Assembly: GCA_963803735.1 (NCBI GenBank)
Contig: CAWDNV010000001.1
Coordinates: forward strand, 561,816-625,815
Direction of reading: 5' to 3'
From: Palsa-189 sp963803735
GTDB taxonomy: Bacteria > Acidobacteriota > Terriglobia > Acidiferrales > UBA7541
Length of the DNA: 64,000 nucleotides
Part shown: positions 54,254 through 62,536 of the stretch, one piece after another
Layout of the letters: each line of letters begins with the position of its first letter
Numbering within the stretch: position 1 is the stretch's first letter
Program-made: the position numbers and the translations under genes
Notes under the pieces: generated by a model
What the model was told of the DNA's origin: nothing
Database searches by the model: none
The model's input: the letters and a program-made list of their open reading frames with translations, nothing else

Positions 54254-54649
54254 CGTCAGGCCAGACTCCTTCTAGTGCGACGCTTCTTTTCTCGATTGTA
54301 GACTGCCCCTGCCGTGGACCATCCCATTATGTGCTTTTCACCGATTTGCACTTGCCGATAACACCCGCGTTCTCGGATTGTGGGAGCTATCGATGCGGAG
54401 ATTCAGCGCCCAGGCATTAAGTTCCGGCCGCTGTAGCGACAGTTTCATACTTGGAAGCATGGATTCTCTTATTGCGCCAAAAACCTGTGCACACCTCCGG
54501 CACCATCTTGTGATTAGGGGACGGCATAGCGCTTTATGTCGCCACGACGCACATCAAGTCCCAGTCCGTGCCGCGTCAAATCTGGTATAGCCATCCTTCG
54601 CAAAGTGCGTGGAGTGTTACCAAGAACTAGGCAGTTATTCCTGTTGCCT
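54254..54649. other. 396-base intergenic region, nothing recognised
   Basis: It separates two minus-strand genes: the GH15 gene ends at 54650 and the symporter starts at 54253. It should contain the symporter promoter. I found no ORF with coding character, no strong hairpin and no clear promoter. Confidence 0.35.
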
Positions 54650-57046
54650 CTATGATTCGACCTCCACCAGGTAATCGCGGCCTTCCCAAGAGTTGTTGGT
54701 CATCCAAAAGAAAGTGAATTGAATCGGCGCTCGCTGCTCTGCGGGAATCGGGACATCCACAAAGTCGATTCCAAGTGTCGTTCCAACAGACGGTGTATCT
54801 TTGACGGTGTGCCACTCATCACTTGTCCAGTGGAGGCGAAACGGAGCGTCAATCTGGATGCGAAGCGTATAGCCCTTTCTAATGCGACGTACTTGCCGAT
54901 TCTGCTTCCATATCTCGAATAGATGACGAGCGTTTCGTCCCGAGAGATAGCGCCCCGCGACCTCTGGAATTAGATCGAAGACTTGTCCGTCAGCCACGGA
55001 CCTCAACAGCTTGATGTACTCGGCATGTGCCCACATAAGCGGCATCGCTGAACCCGTGGGCCTTCCTGTGAGCATATAACGCTCGGGCCGGTCCAGGTCG
55101 TCCCACACCTGCTCGGGCAAGAGACCTGTGGCTGAAGAAAAGCCTTCCATCGCCTGAATGAATAACTTTGTATCGTGGCCAGCAGCTAATTCGTAGTGCC
55201 CACGCTCACCCGCCAAGAGTGGCCAACCCCGTCCCTTTCCCCAACCAACAAATGGTCCGCCGTCTTCTTTCTGTCCATACCCATCATTATTGTAGCGGTG
55301 CCAACAGGGTCCGAAAGGAGTCTCGACCTTGAGCACGGCGTCAACGACCCGCAGCGAATCTACGATCAGTGAATCATCGGGTTTTCGGATTCCATAACGC
55401 ACCAGTTCGAGAAACCCTGCGTCAACGATGTCCTTGGCCAGGAACTTGTTTTGAACATCCGGCGGACGGTTCGCAATGTTGAGGACACCGCGGTTGGGAT
55501 CTTCCTCAGGTCGGGGATTGTCAACGCTCTCCGGAAGAATCCGTATGTAATGCCGGCTGATCCCTGGCACAAGCGCACCCTGCGTTGTGGCCGTCCAGGA
55601 TTCGACGTGCGAGTTCAGAAAATCGGCATACTCTTCCAGGAATGTCGCAGTGGCCTTGTCGCGCCTCTCACGGAACAGGCAGGCAGCACAGATCAAAGCA
55701 GCGATATTCGAGGCGAGCGTGGAGGGAGAATAACCACTCACTTCCTCCCAGCGCTCCTGCTGGGTAACCGGTCCATGGCGGACCAGATAAGCAGCAGCGT
55801 GCGCAATCATCGGGTAAGGGTCAAAATCCTGGAGAGCGTTCTGCCGCTTGATCTGCCAGGCGAGAAGAATTGGAAATGCGACTTCGTCGAGTTGGATTCC
55901 CCGCCAGTAGGCTCCCCCATCGACCCAAAAGTTCTGCGGAAAGCCCCCGTCCTCAAGTTGTGCGACCGCCAGGTAGATGAGCGCCCGCAAAGGCGTAACA
56001 CTATCGCCAGCAGCGAGCATGGCCGAAGCGCAGTTGACCATATCGCGCGTCCAGACCAGATGATACCCGCCGTCATCCAACTCACCCTTTGTTTCTCCCC
56101 AGGGAATCGACAGTGATGCGATAAATGCGCCCGGATAGGACTTGTCTTCGTGAGCTCGAAGCAAACTGAAGCTGCTCTGATATAGATTCCCTTTGTCGCC
56201 AGAAACTTTTTCCAGCGGAAGGACTCTTGCGCTAGCGCGCTCCCATTGTTCCGTATAGCGTTTGTGATGCTCTTTGAAAGGAACGCCGAGCGCCTGAAAC
56301 AGCGTGGTGATGGCGCGGTGCTGTGTGTTACCGAATGCCAGACCCAGGGTGAACTCGCGTCGAACACCCAGACCCAGTTCTCCCGTCAGCGCAATGTTAC
56401 CGTCAGGGGCACGATCGAACTCCCAGTCCATTTGGAAGTTACCCGCAAGGTCGGTCCAGCCGTCACTTCGGCCAACGTAGCCACACGATGTACGAGAAAA
56501 GTTGGCTGTGCCGCCGAGCGCCAGCCATATCCCTTTTTTCTGCGCCATGAGGATTTTCCGGCCCGCAACCTCGATCACGTAACCGTTGTTGCTCGATCCG
56601 CCTACTTGAAGATGTGGCGCACACAGTGCATAGAGGCGCACTTTGGAGATAAACGTTTCATCACCAGTCAGATGGGTCTGCTGAAGAATGCAGCCCAGAT
56701 GCGGATCTGTGATTATTTCTTTCGTGATCGTGTAGCGGCCGCCGGGATCGACGTTCGTAATGCGGTAACCCAAGGCGTGAGGGGAAAGACGCTCACATTT
56801 TGATTTCAGATGACGCTTTTCTTCATGAAAGAAAGTCTTCCCATCCGTGACGAGATATTGAAGGTCTCGGATCTGCGGGTGATCCACCGTCGGGTAATAA
56901 ACTTCCGTGATGATACCGTTCCACAAGGTGAACCAGATTCGGCTAGAAGCCGCGTAAGCGGTTCCCACCCCGTCTTTATTTCCATGGGTCCATCTCGGCT
57001 CGATCCCAGGCCATCCGAAAGCTGTACTCCTGGGTTTTGCTTTCAT
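54650..57046 (-). CDS. Glycoside hydrolase family 15 (glucoamylase-like)
   Basis: A 798-residue enzyme without a signal peptide, so probably cytoplasmic. An N-terminal beta-sandwich (residues 1-270) precedes the (alpha/alpha)6 barrel. Catalytic regions are seen as YHLVWTRDMV, QLEDGGFPQNFWVDGGAYWR followed by QLDEVAFPILLAW (general acid Glu), and WGKGRGWPLLAGERGHYELA (general base Glu). It releases glucose from maltodextrin, glycogen or trehalose-like substrates. A small C-terminal beta domain (YTLRIQIDAPFRLHWTSDEW) ends the protein. Divergent from an orphan histidine kinase. Confidence 0.92.
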   Translation of the reverse strand: MKAKPRSTAFGWPGIEPRWTHGNKDGVGTAYAASSRIWFTLWNGIITEVYYPTVDHPQIRDLQYLVTDGKTFFHEEKRHLKSKCERLSPHALGYRITNVDPGGRYTITKEIITDPHLGCILQQTHLTGDETFISKVRLYALCAPHLQVGGSSNNGYVIEVAGRKILMAQKKGIWLALGGTANFSRTSCGYVGRSDGWTDLAGNFQMDWEFDRAPDGNIALTGELGLGVRREFTLGLAFGNTQHRAITTLFQALGVPFKEHHKRYTEQWERASARVLPLEKVSGDKGNLYQSSFSLLRAHEDKSYPGAFIASLSIPWGETKGELDDGGYHLVWTRDMVNCASAMLAAGDSVTPLRALIYLAVAQLEDGGFPQNFWVDGGAYWRGIQLDEVAFPILLAWQIKRQNALQDFDPYPMIAHAAAYLVRHGPVTQQERWEEVSGYSPSTLASNIAALICAACLFRERRDKATATFLEEYADFLNSHVESWTATTQGALVPGISRHYIRILPESVDNPRPEEDPNRGVLNIANRPPDVQNKFLAKDIVDAGFLELVRYGIRKPDDSLIVDSLRVVDAVLKVETPFGPCWHRYNNDGYGQKEDGGPFVGWGKGRGWPLLAGERGHYELAAGHDTKLFIQAMEGFSSATGLLPEQVWDDLDRPERYMLTGRPTGSAMPLMWAHAEYIKLLRSVADGQVFDLIPEVAGRYLSGRNARHLFEIWKQNRQVRRIRKGYTLRIQIDAPFRLHWTSDEWHTVKDTPSVGTTLGIDFVDVPIPAEQRAPIQFTFFWMTNNSWEGRDYLVEVES

Positions 57047-57237
57047 ATCAACGCGCTCTCACGCGCAGGGAGTTTTCACGATCCCGCTCGAATGTGGCGC
57101 GCCACTGTTCCGGAAGATCCAAATACGGCTCTTGCTTTGCGATTTGCATAAACGATTCTCAAGCCAACGCAAACCGATTCTATCCCAAGAGGCACATCGT
57201 GAGACGATATATATGAACTTGAATTGGACATCCGCAT

Positions 57238-58491
57238 TTGATAGATTCACTCCGCAAACAGAACCTATTCGGTATTCAACTCGTGGAAGACCAGCCAAGC
57301 CGCGTGGTTCTAAAAATCTCTCCAAAACAAGCCAAAATCCTTATATGTATGTCAGGTGCTCTACTTGCGGCGGTCGATTTGTTGGTGCCGGCCAATATTA
57401 ATATCGCGATTTTCTATTTCCTTCTGATTGTGCTGACTCTGTGGACGCGATCAGAGAAATGGTTGTGGAGTTCCACCCTAATTTTTATGTTCCTGACATT
57501 CGCTCGAATAATTTGGGCTCCAGCATCAATAGCGAACTTGGTAACTTGGGTAGATTGGCTGAATCGCGGCATGACCGCCACAGCCCTCGCTTTCGCAGCA
57601 ATCCCAGTACACCTTCGTTTGCATGGTCTTGCGTCTCTCGACCGCAGCATCGCTGAGCGGGAGCGAGTGGAGCGTGCATTGGAAGAAAGTTATGCCCAAC
57701 TCGAAAGTCGTGTCCAAGAGCGTACCGCCGCCCTAGCAACGGCAAATGATGAGTTGCACAAGCGGATCGCGGAGAAGATTCAGGCTGAACATAAATTGAT
57801 CGAATCAGAAAGTCACTTACGTGAGCTTTCAACTCAGTTGCTCCGCGCACAGGACGATGAGCGCCGCCATATCGCGCGGGAGCTTCATGACGGATTGGGG
57901 CAATGCCTGGCAGCCCTGAAGCTAAGTGTCAACCTCTTGCAATCTCTACTGCCCCAAGCGAACGAAACCGTTAATAAACGCTTTGAAGAATGCCTCAACC
58001 TCACTGATGAAGCAATCTCGCAGGTAAGAACCATCTCACATCTGATGTATCCGCCGTTGTTGGAAGAACTGGGCTTGGAATCTGCGATACCTTGGTATGT
58101 GAGTGGATTCGAGCAACGCAGCGGAATCAAAACTGACCTCAAAATGCCAAATGAGCTCGGCAGATTACCGCGAGAGGTGGAACTCACGATTTTCCGTATC
58201 CTCCAAGAGTCCCTGACAAACATTCATCGTCATTCGGGAAGCCGAACTGCAGGGGTTCGGCTCAGAATCTCGAACGGGTGCACGTTTTTAGAAGTCAAGG
58301 ACAGCGGAAAAGGAATGCCGCAAGGAATCGTTGGCAAAGCTGGAACAGGCGGAATGACGGGAGTAGGTCTGCGCGGCATGCGAGAACGGGTACGGCAGTT
58401 TGCAGGTGAATTAGAAATCTCGTCCGGCCCGCAGGGTACGACCGTAACAGCAATGCTGCCGTGCTATGAGGCATTCCACGCAGCGTCCTAG
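57238..58491 (+). CDS. Sensor histidine kinase (HisKA_3), orphan
   Basis: A 417-residue kinase. Four membrane helices lie in residues 30-125 (LICMSGALLAAVDLLVPANI and onward), then a coiled coil (LEESYAQLESRVQERTAALA). The HisKA_3 box is RRHIARELHDGLGQCLAALK, the N-box is LQESLTNIHRHSG and the ATPase region is EVKDSGKGMP. It starts with TTG at 57238, the first usable codon after a stop at 57220; a later GTG at 57283 is possible. No response regulator is adjacent. Its stop codon overlaps, on the opposite strand, the end of a broken reductase gene. Confidence 0.85.
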   Translation: MIDSLRKQNLFGIQLVEDQPSRVVLKISPKQAKILICMSGALLAAVDLLVPANINIAIFYFLLIVLTLWTRSEKWLWSSTLIFMFLTFARIIWAPASIANLVTWVDWLNRGMTATALAFAAIPVHLRLHGLASLDRSIAERERVERALEESYAQLESRVQERTAALATANDELHKRIAEKIQAEHKLIESESHLRELSTQLLRAQDDERRHIARELHDGLGQCLAALKLSVNLLQSLLPQANETVNKRFEECLNLTDEAISQVRTISHLMYPPLLEELGLESAIPWYVSGFEQRSGIKTDLKMPNELGRLPREVELTIFRILQESLTNIHRHSGSRTAGVRLRISNGCTFLEVKDSGKGMPQGIVGKAGTGGMTGVGLRGMRERVRQFAGELEISSGPQGTTVTAMLPCYEAFHAAS

Positions 58492-58690
58492 TGTTTTCTT
58501 CTCGTAAGAAAATTCAAGGTTTCTTCGTGAGGGGCGCTTGCGACCGAAAAACTGCGCACATTTCCTTCGGAATCCGTCTCCGAAGGATCAGGCAAAGTCA
58601 TATTGAGATACTGGCCGGCTTTGATGCCTTCTCGAACCGGAAGGCCATGGCGCCTTCCGCAACTTCCTTGCGATCTTTCAGTTTGCACAT
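58488..58690 (-). pseudogene. Remnant of a ferredoxin-reductase-like FAD domain protein (frameshifted, truncated)
   Basis: From the ATG at 58690 the frame gives MCKLKDRKEVAEGAMAFRFE, the usual start of FAD-binding ferredoxin-NADP reductase-like proteins. The next expected piece, GIKAGQYLNMTLPDP with EGNVRSFSVASAPHE, is in another frame from about 58625. It then stops after LNFLTRRKH at 58488, so only about 65 of roughly 250 residues remain. The shift near 58625-58630 looks like a small deletion. In other genomes such a reductase often follows a molybdopterin oxidoreductase, exactly the arrangement here, so the electron donor of that enzyme may have been lost. Confidence 0.75.
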
Positions 58691-58795
58691 GAAACCCGTG
58701 ACGCCGCTGCAATGCTCATAATTGGTCTCCTTTCGACGCGTGCCTCGGTCATTTCCTGTCTTCGTTTCCTTCGGGGAACTGCCAACCCTCGTGAA

Positions 58796-60280
58796 TCAGA
58801 TCCCCGCCTCCTGACTGAAATACTGGAAATCTTCCCGCCAGCCGCCTTGACCCTGGCCAATGTTTTTATAATCCGCGATGAACTCGATTGCGCGGATGTA
58901 CTTCACCATCGTGAATCCAAGCTGCGTTTCAACGCGAAGCCGGAGCGGCGCTCCGTGGTTAATCGGCAGCGGCTGGCCGTTCATTTCGTAGGCGAGAATC
59001 GTCTGAGGATCTTCCACCAACTCTAAGCGAATCGTGCCGTAGAAGTACCCCGGTCCTTGGGCGTGTGGCTCCGATGTGGATTTATTGTCGAACGCATAGA
59101 AAACGATGTAGCGGGCGGCGGGAAGCGGATGGCAAAGTCCGACGATGTGATCCAGAGATACGCCGCCCCACTCCGCAACGCCTGACCAGCCCTGGATACA
59201 ACAGTGCTTGGTAATTTGAGTTCGCTTCGGCATTGCGCGGAGGTCAGGCAGCGTTAGATGCAGCTGCCTTTCGACCAATCCCCCGATCTCCAGGCTATAG
59301 TTTGCAAAGTTCTCGCGCGCCATCGCCAGAAAACTTTCCTCTTTCGGCGGCCGGCCATTAACCCAGAAGTATGGCGAGATGTCCGCATGCGAGTAATGCT
59401 GCGCGGACACTTCGTGGCCGAAAAGCAGTGTGCGGACCGGATCGGTGATCGACTGAGTAGCTTTCTGGACAAAGCGCGGGCGGCGGCGCGAACATACGGT
59501 TGTCACGGTATGGACGACCACTATGCCGGTCAACCCGGATAGCCAGACCACAAGAGCAAGCGTCAACTGCGGATCGTGGGTCTGTCCGAGAACAATAAGC
59601 GCCAGCTCTCTCCGGAAACCATGCAGAGCCACGATCGTGACGTGTCCGACGAAGAATACGATGAAGGTGCAAAGAGCCAGGAAATGCAGACTCCGTGCGC
59701 TTTGCCGTCCGTGAAAGATTTTGATATACGAGGGAAAACGAGCGGCCACGGCCGGGGACATCGCTACTCCGGTCGCAATGCTGCACGGTGCGAGCAGGAA
59801 TATCACTGCCGCATAGCTCAACTGCTGTAGTGCGTTATATCCTCCCGGCATTTCCACAACGTGCAAGCTCAGATAGCTAAGCATTGCATGCCATGCGTCA
59901 GGGACAATCTGCCAGGAAGTCGGAATCAGCCGCCGCCACTCCGGCGTGACGAAGAGCAACACGACGTATGTCAAGCCCGTCAGCAGCCACGCGAAGTCAG
60001 CTAGAAAGTGCCAGTGCCGTCCGAGACCTAGATTTTCGTGGCCTGGCAGGGCAATCGCCGACGGGAATGAGGTTTCCTCGTCACTCGCCGCCCAGAGTCG
60101 GTCCTTCGGCCGTTGCTTCTTCGTGAACTTGAGCCATTCGCTGCCCGGCGTGCAGTGATCGTTCCAGTAAAGTCTCGGATGTGCGCTCAAGATCTCGAGA
60201 CCGCTCCGAATGAGAAGCGACAACAGAAGAAAGTTGAAGAAGTGTGCCGCCCGCAGCCACAATGGATAATCAAGAGGCAT
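58796..60280 (-). CDS. Membrane molybdopterin oxidoreductase with N-terminal cytochrome b561-like domain
   Basis: A 494-residue fusion. Residues 1-265 hold about five membrane helices with His residues suited to heme b (RAAHFFNFLLLSLLIRSG, HWHFLADFAWLLTGLTYVVL, SARSLHFLALCTFIVFFVGH, HVTIVALHGFRRE). Residues 300-480 are a sulfite-oxidase-type Mo-cofactor domain. The likely Mo ligand is a Cys in KHCCIQGWSGVAEWGG, and FVNGRPP-like YFWVNGRPPKEESF is at its start. Such proteins pass electrons between quinones or heme and a periplasmic Mo site, as in MsrP/YedY relatives. No twin-arginine signal is seen because the membrane domain is N-terminal. The reductase remnant follows. Confidence 0.85.
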   Translation of the reverse strand: MPLDYPLWLRAAHFFNFLLLSLLIRSGLEILSAHPRLYWNDHCTPGSEWLKFTKKQRPKDRLWAASDEETSFPSAIALPGHENLGLGRHWHFLADFAWLLTGLTYVVLLFVTPEWRRLIPTSWQIVPDAWHAMLSYLSLHVVEMPGGYNALQQLSYAAVIFLLAPCSIATGVAMSPAVAARFPSYIKIFHGRQSARSLHFLALCTFIVFFVGHVTIVALHGFRRELALIVLGQTHDPQLTLALVVWLSGLTGIVVVHTVTTVCSRRRPRFVQKATQSITDPVRTLLFGHEVSAQHYSHADISPYFWVNGRPPKEESFLAMARENFANYSLEIGGLVERQLHLTLPDLRAMPKRTQITKHCCIQGWSGVAEWGGVSLDHIVGLCHPLPAARYIVFYAFDNKSTSEPHAQGPGYFYGTIRLELVEDPQTILAYEMNGQPLPINHGAPLRLRVETQLGFTMVKYIRAIEFIADYKNIGQGQGGWREDFQYFSQEAGI

Positions 60281-60360
60281 TATTGATCACATTCTCAAAC
60301 CTTGGTTTGTCGGTCTCCCGCAATCTCTCTCGAAAAAGCGAACTGGGGAGTCCAAAGGCT

Positions 60361-60840
60361 TCATTCGACGACCCAGATAGTGAATCCTTTGCCTTTGCGG
60401 ACAAGTTCCTCTGCAGGATCTCCATTAATGAGTTCACCGAGCCACGAGAGCGACTTTCTTCCAATGACGACGGTGTCGCACTTGCGCATTTGTGCGAGTT
60501 TTAAGATTTCCTGGGTCGCTCGGCTCCCATCCACCAGATAGCAATAATGGGCTTCGATTGCCCCACGTGCCAGACCGCCTCTGTGCAGAACTGCATTGGC
60601 GCGGTCCAAGGCGCGCTGTTCCGTCATCTCGACCACGGAAATCCATCGACGTTCATATGCTCGGAGGCGGTCCTTCTCTGCGCCTCTGAACTCAACCAGT
60701 TCGGGAGGAGGTGACGGAAGGGCATGCGCCAGGCAGACTTGGAAGCCTCGGCGTCGAGAAACCACTTGAGCCACGTAGTTTAGCGCTCGTCTTGTTGCCG
60801 GCGATTCATCCACGACAACCAGCAGTTTCGTGTTCTTCAT
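60361..60840 (-). CDS. Universal stress protein-like
   Basis: A 159-residue UspA-fold protein with the N-terminal strand LLVVVDESPATRRALNYVAQ and the C-terminal CDTVVIGRKSLSWLGELING. The strict G-2x-G-9x-G-S ATP motif is not complete (IGRKSLSWLGELINGDPAEE), so it may not bind ATP. It lies upstream of the Mo-oxidoreductase on the same strand, 80 bases apart. Confidence 0.85.
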   Translation of the reverse strand: MKNTKLLVVVDESPATRRALNYVAQVVSRRRGFQVCLAHALPSPPPELVEFRGAEKDRLRAYERRWISVVEMTEQRALDRANAVLHRGGLARGAIEAHYCYLVDGSRATQEILKLAQMRKCDTVVIGRKSLSWLGELINGDPAEELVRKGKGFTIWVVE

Positions 60841-60934
60841 TCAGAATCCGTCTCCTTATCACTGTACACTCGGTCCATTTCAACCTCTGACCTTCTACAA
60901 GAAGTCTCGAACGGCCAAACCGTGCCGACACTAT

Positions 60935-61504
60935 CTACCCGACGACGCTACTTCCGCTTTGTCGCTTGACTCGCCCGCCGCCGCGATGCCCGACAGGGTA
61001 CGTGATGCGATGACCTTGGACCCGTGCGAAAGGAATGAGCGAATGAACCTGGGAACGTTTCATACTCATAATGTCGTCAACCCGAATTCCGCGCACTGTC
61101 AGCGCATCGGCGATGAGCGACCGGTGACACCGCCATGGAACCGCTTCCGCACACATAATCGCGCTCCGCTTCTGCCCGGCCAATTTCATCAATCGGTGTA
61201 ACCCTACTTCGAAGTCGGAGGTCTGCATATAGTCAGCAAAACCAGGAAACGAGGCGTTGCGCCAGCCCATGTTCGGGGAATCGCGGCGTGCATGGCGCAA
61301 GCCGCCAAGTTTTCGCAAATGAACGTAGCCGATCCTCGCAGCCCGCAGCTTTGTCGACAGGGTCGCCCGGTTGAACTGAGGGTTGTGTCTCGATCGGGGG
61401 ATACTGCGTACGTCGATGACGCGCTTGACGCGGTGCGCCCGCAGAAGATCGCGGAAGTCTTTCCATGTGCGGTTCGAATGCCCAATGGTCAAGACAGCGG
61501 GCAT
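60935..61504 (-). CDS. DUF488 family protein
   Basis: A 189-residue protein of the DUF488 family. It has the conserved openings LTIGHSNRTWKDF and VIDVRSIPRSRHNPQF, plus the motif AIMCAEAVPWRCHRSLIADA with two Cys. The function of the family is unknown; the conserved Cys/Arg pattern suggests chemistry or metal binding. The C-terminus is basic. The ATG at 61504 begins the conserved part; an in-frame GTG at 61525 is an alternative. Confidence 0.85.
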   Translation of the reverse strand: MPAVLTIGHSNRTWKDFRDLLRAHRVKRVIDVRSIPRSRHNPQFNRATLSTKLRAARIGYVHLRKLGGLRHARRDSPNMGWRNASFPGFADYMQTSDFEVGLHRLMKLAGQKRSAIMCAEAVPWRCHRSLIADALTVRGIRVDDIMSMKRSQVHSLIPFARVQGHRITYPVGHRGGGRVKRQSGSSVVG

Positions 61505-61671
61505 TTCGGTCTTGACCTTTCTCACGATGAGGGTCCTTTCCCACGAGCCCGTGCAGGCAATGAAACTAGATCATCCCACCATAAGGACTCCATTGGAGGA
61601 TCTTGATCCGGCTACAACTTCCAATTGGGGCCCAGCCTTCTCCGATACTCGAGAGGGCACACTTACTTCTG

Positions 61672-62109
61672 TTAATCAGCCTCGCAGGTATCAGATTCTT
61701 GACCACGCCACGACAATGTGAGCAAGAAGGCGCTATCTTCCTCTGCTTCGACATCGTGCGGAACAGATTGATCGAGTACAAGCAGTTGCCCCGTGGGTAG
61801 CTCAACCATGCGATCTGGCAGCTTAAGGCGAATATGTCCTGCGAGCGTCTGTATCGAGATCCTTGCCGCCGTCCTGTGTTCATGCACGCACATCTTCTTC
61901 CTCATCGCCAGTAGGACGATCCTGAGGTCGGGATGCTTCACAAGAGTCTTTGAACTAGGCCCAGTTCCCTGCAGCCACGCCTCTTCTTTGTGCAGGTTCT
62001 GTATTTCCTCGAGAAGATCACATTGAAGGATAGGTATGCCTAGTGTGTCCGCAATCATCGCGTGTCCCACGGGGCTCGGCTGTGACTCTTTCTGCTTTGG
62101 TTGTGCCAT
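61672..62109 (-). CDS. Small cupin-like protein
   Basis: A 145-residue protein. The second half looks like a cupin barrel: HEHRTAARISIQTLAGHIRL, KLPDRMVELPTGQLLVLDQS and VPHDVEAEEDSAFLLTLSW, with His residues placed for metal. The first half is helical (LLEEIQNLHKEEAWLQG). No signal peptide. It follows the broken metallothionein gene by 36 bases on the same strand and may share its transcript. Confidence 0.75.
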   Translation of the reverse strand: MAQPKQKESQPSPVGHAMIADTLGIPILQCDLLEEIQNLHKEEAWLQGTGPSSKTLVKHPDLRIVLLAMRKKMCVHEHRTAARISIQTLAGHIRLKLPDRMVELPTGQLLVLDQSVPHDVEAEEDSAFLLTLSWRGQESDTCEAD

Positions 62110-62145
62110 AGCGTTTCACCTCTCTCTTCATCCTGATTCGCTGGT

Positions 62146-62305
62146 TTAAGACGGTTTGCCCTTGGTCCCGTTGTGTCCGCACGAACAATCGATGGCCGGG
62201 CGTTTTTCCATAGCCTCGCACTGGGTGCTGCAGTACTTGCCCGAGGTTGTCACGCACGAACAAACGGGGTGTGCATGCACATTTCTCGGCTTTCGCAGTC
62301 GCCAT
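62146..62305 (-). pseudogene. Bacterial metallothionein, frameshifted by a 4-bp duplication
   Basis: The ATG at 62305 has AGGA eight bases upstream and gives MATAKAEKCAC. The expected continuation HPVCSCVTTSGKYCSTQCEA and IDCSCGHNG lies in a different frame. The junction holds TGCATGCA (62272-62279), a tandem copy of TGCA. With one copy the frame would read KCAHPVCSCVTTSGKYCS, the pattern of short Cys-rich bacterial metallothioneins that bind Zn, Cd or Cu. As it stands translation runs out of frame. Re-initiation at an in-frame GTG just before HAHPVCSC could still give a shortened Cys-rich peptide. A sequencing error is possible. Confidence 0.75.
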
Positions 62306-62536
62306 TTGGTTTTTCCTAGCTTCGGAGCAATAGCAGATGGATCCAAGACAGTATCTTAGACACTGAGACAAAGCGCTTCCGTTCAAAAAGGAACACATTT
62401 CAATTTGGGTCACAGAATGGCAATCGCAGATGTGGATGGTAGTCGAGATCTTTATCGTGGCAGTTGCAGCACCGCGCGGGATAGCGGAAAATAGCTTCAA
62501 AGTGTAGTTGCGATCTCGAAGGAAAAGGAGCGCATC

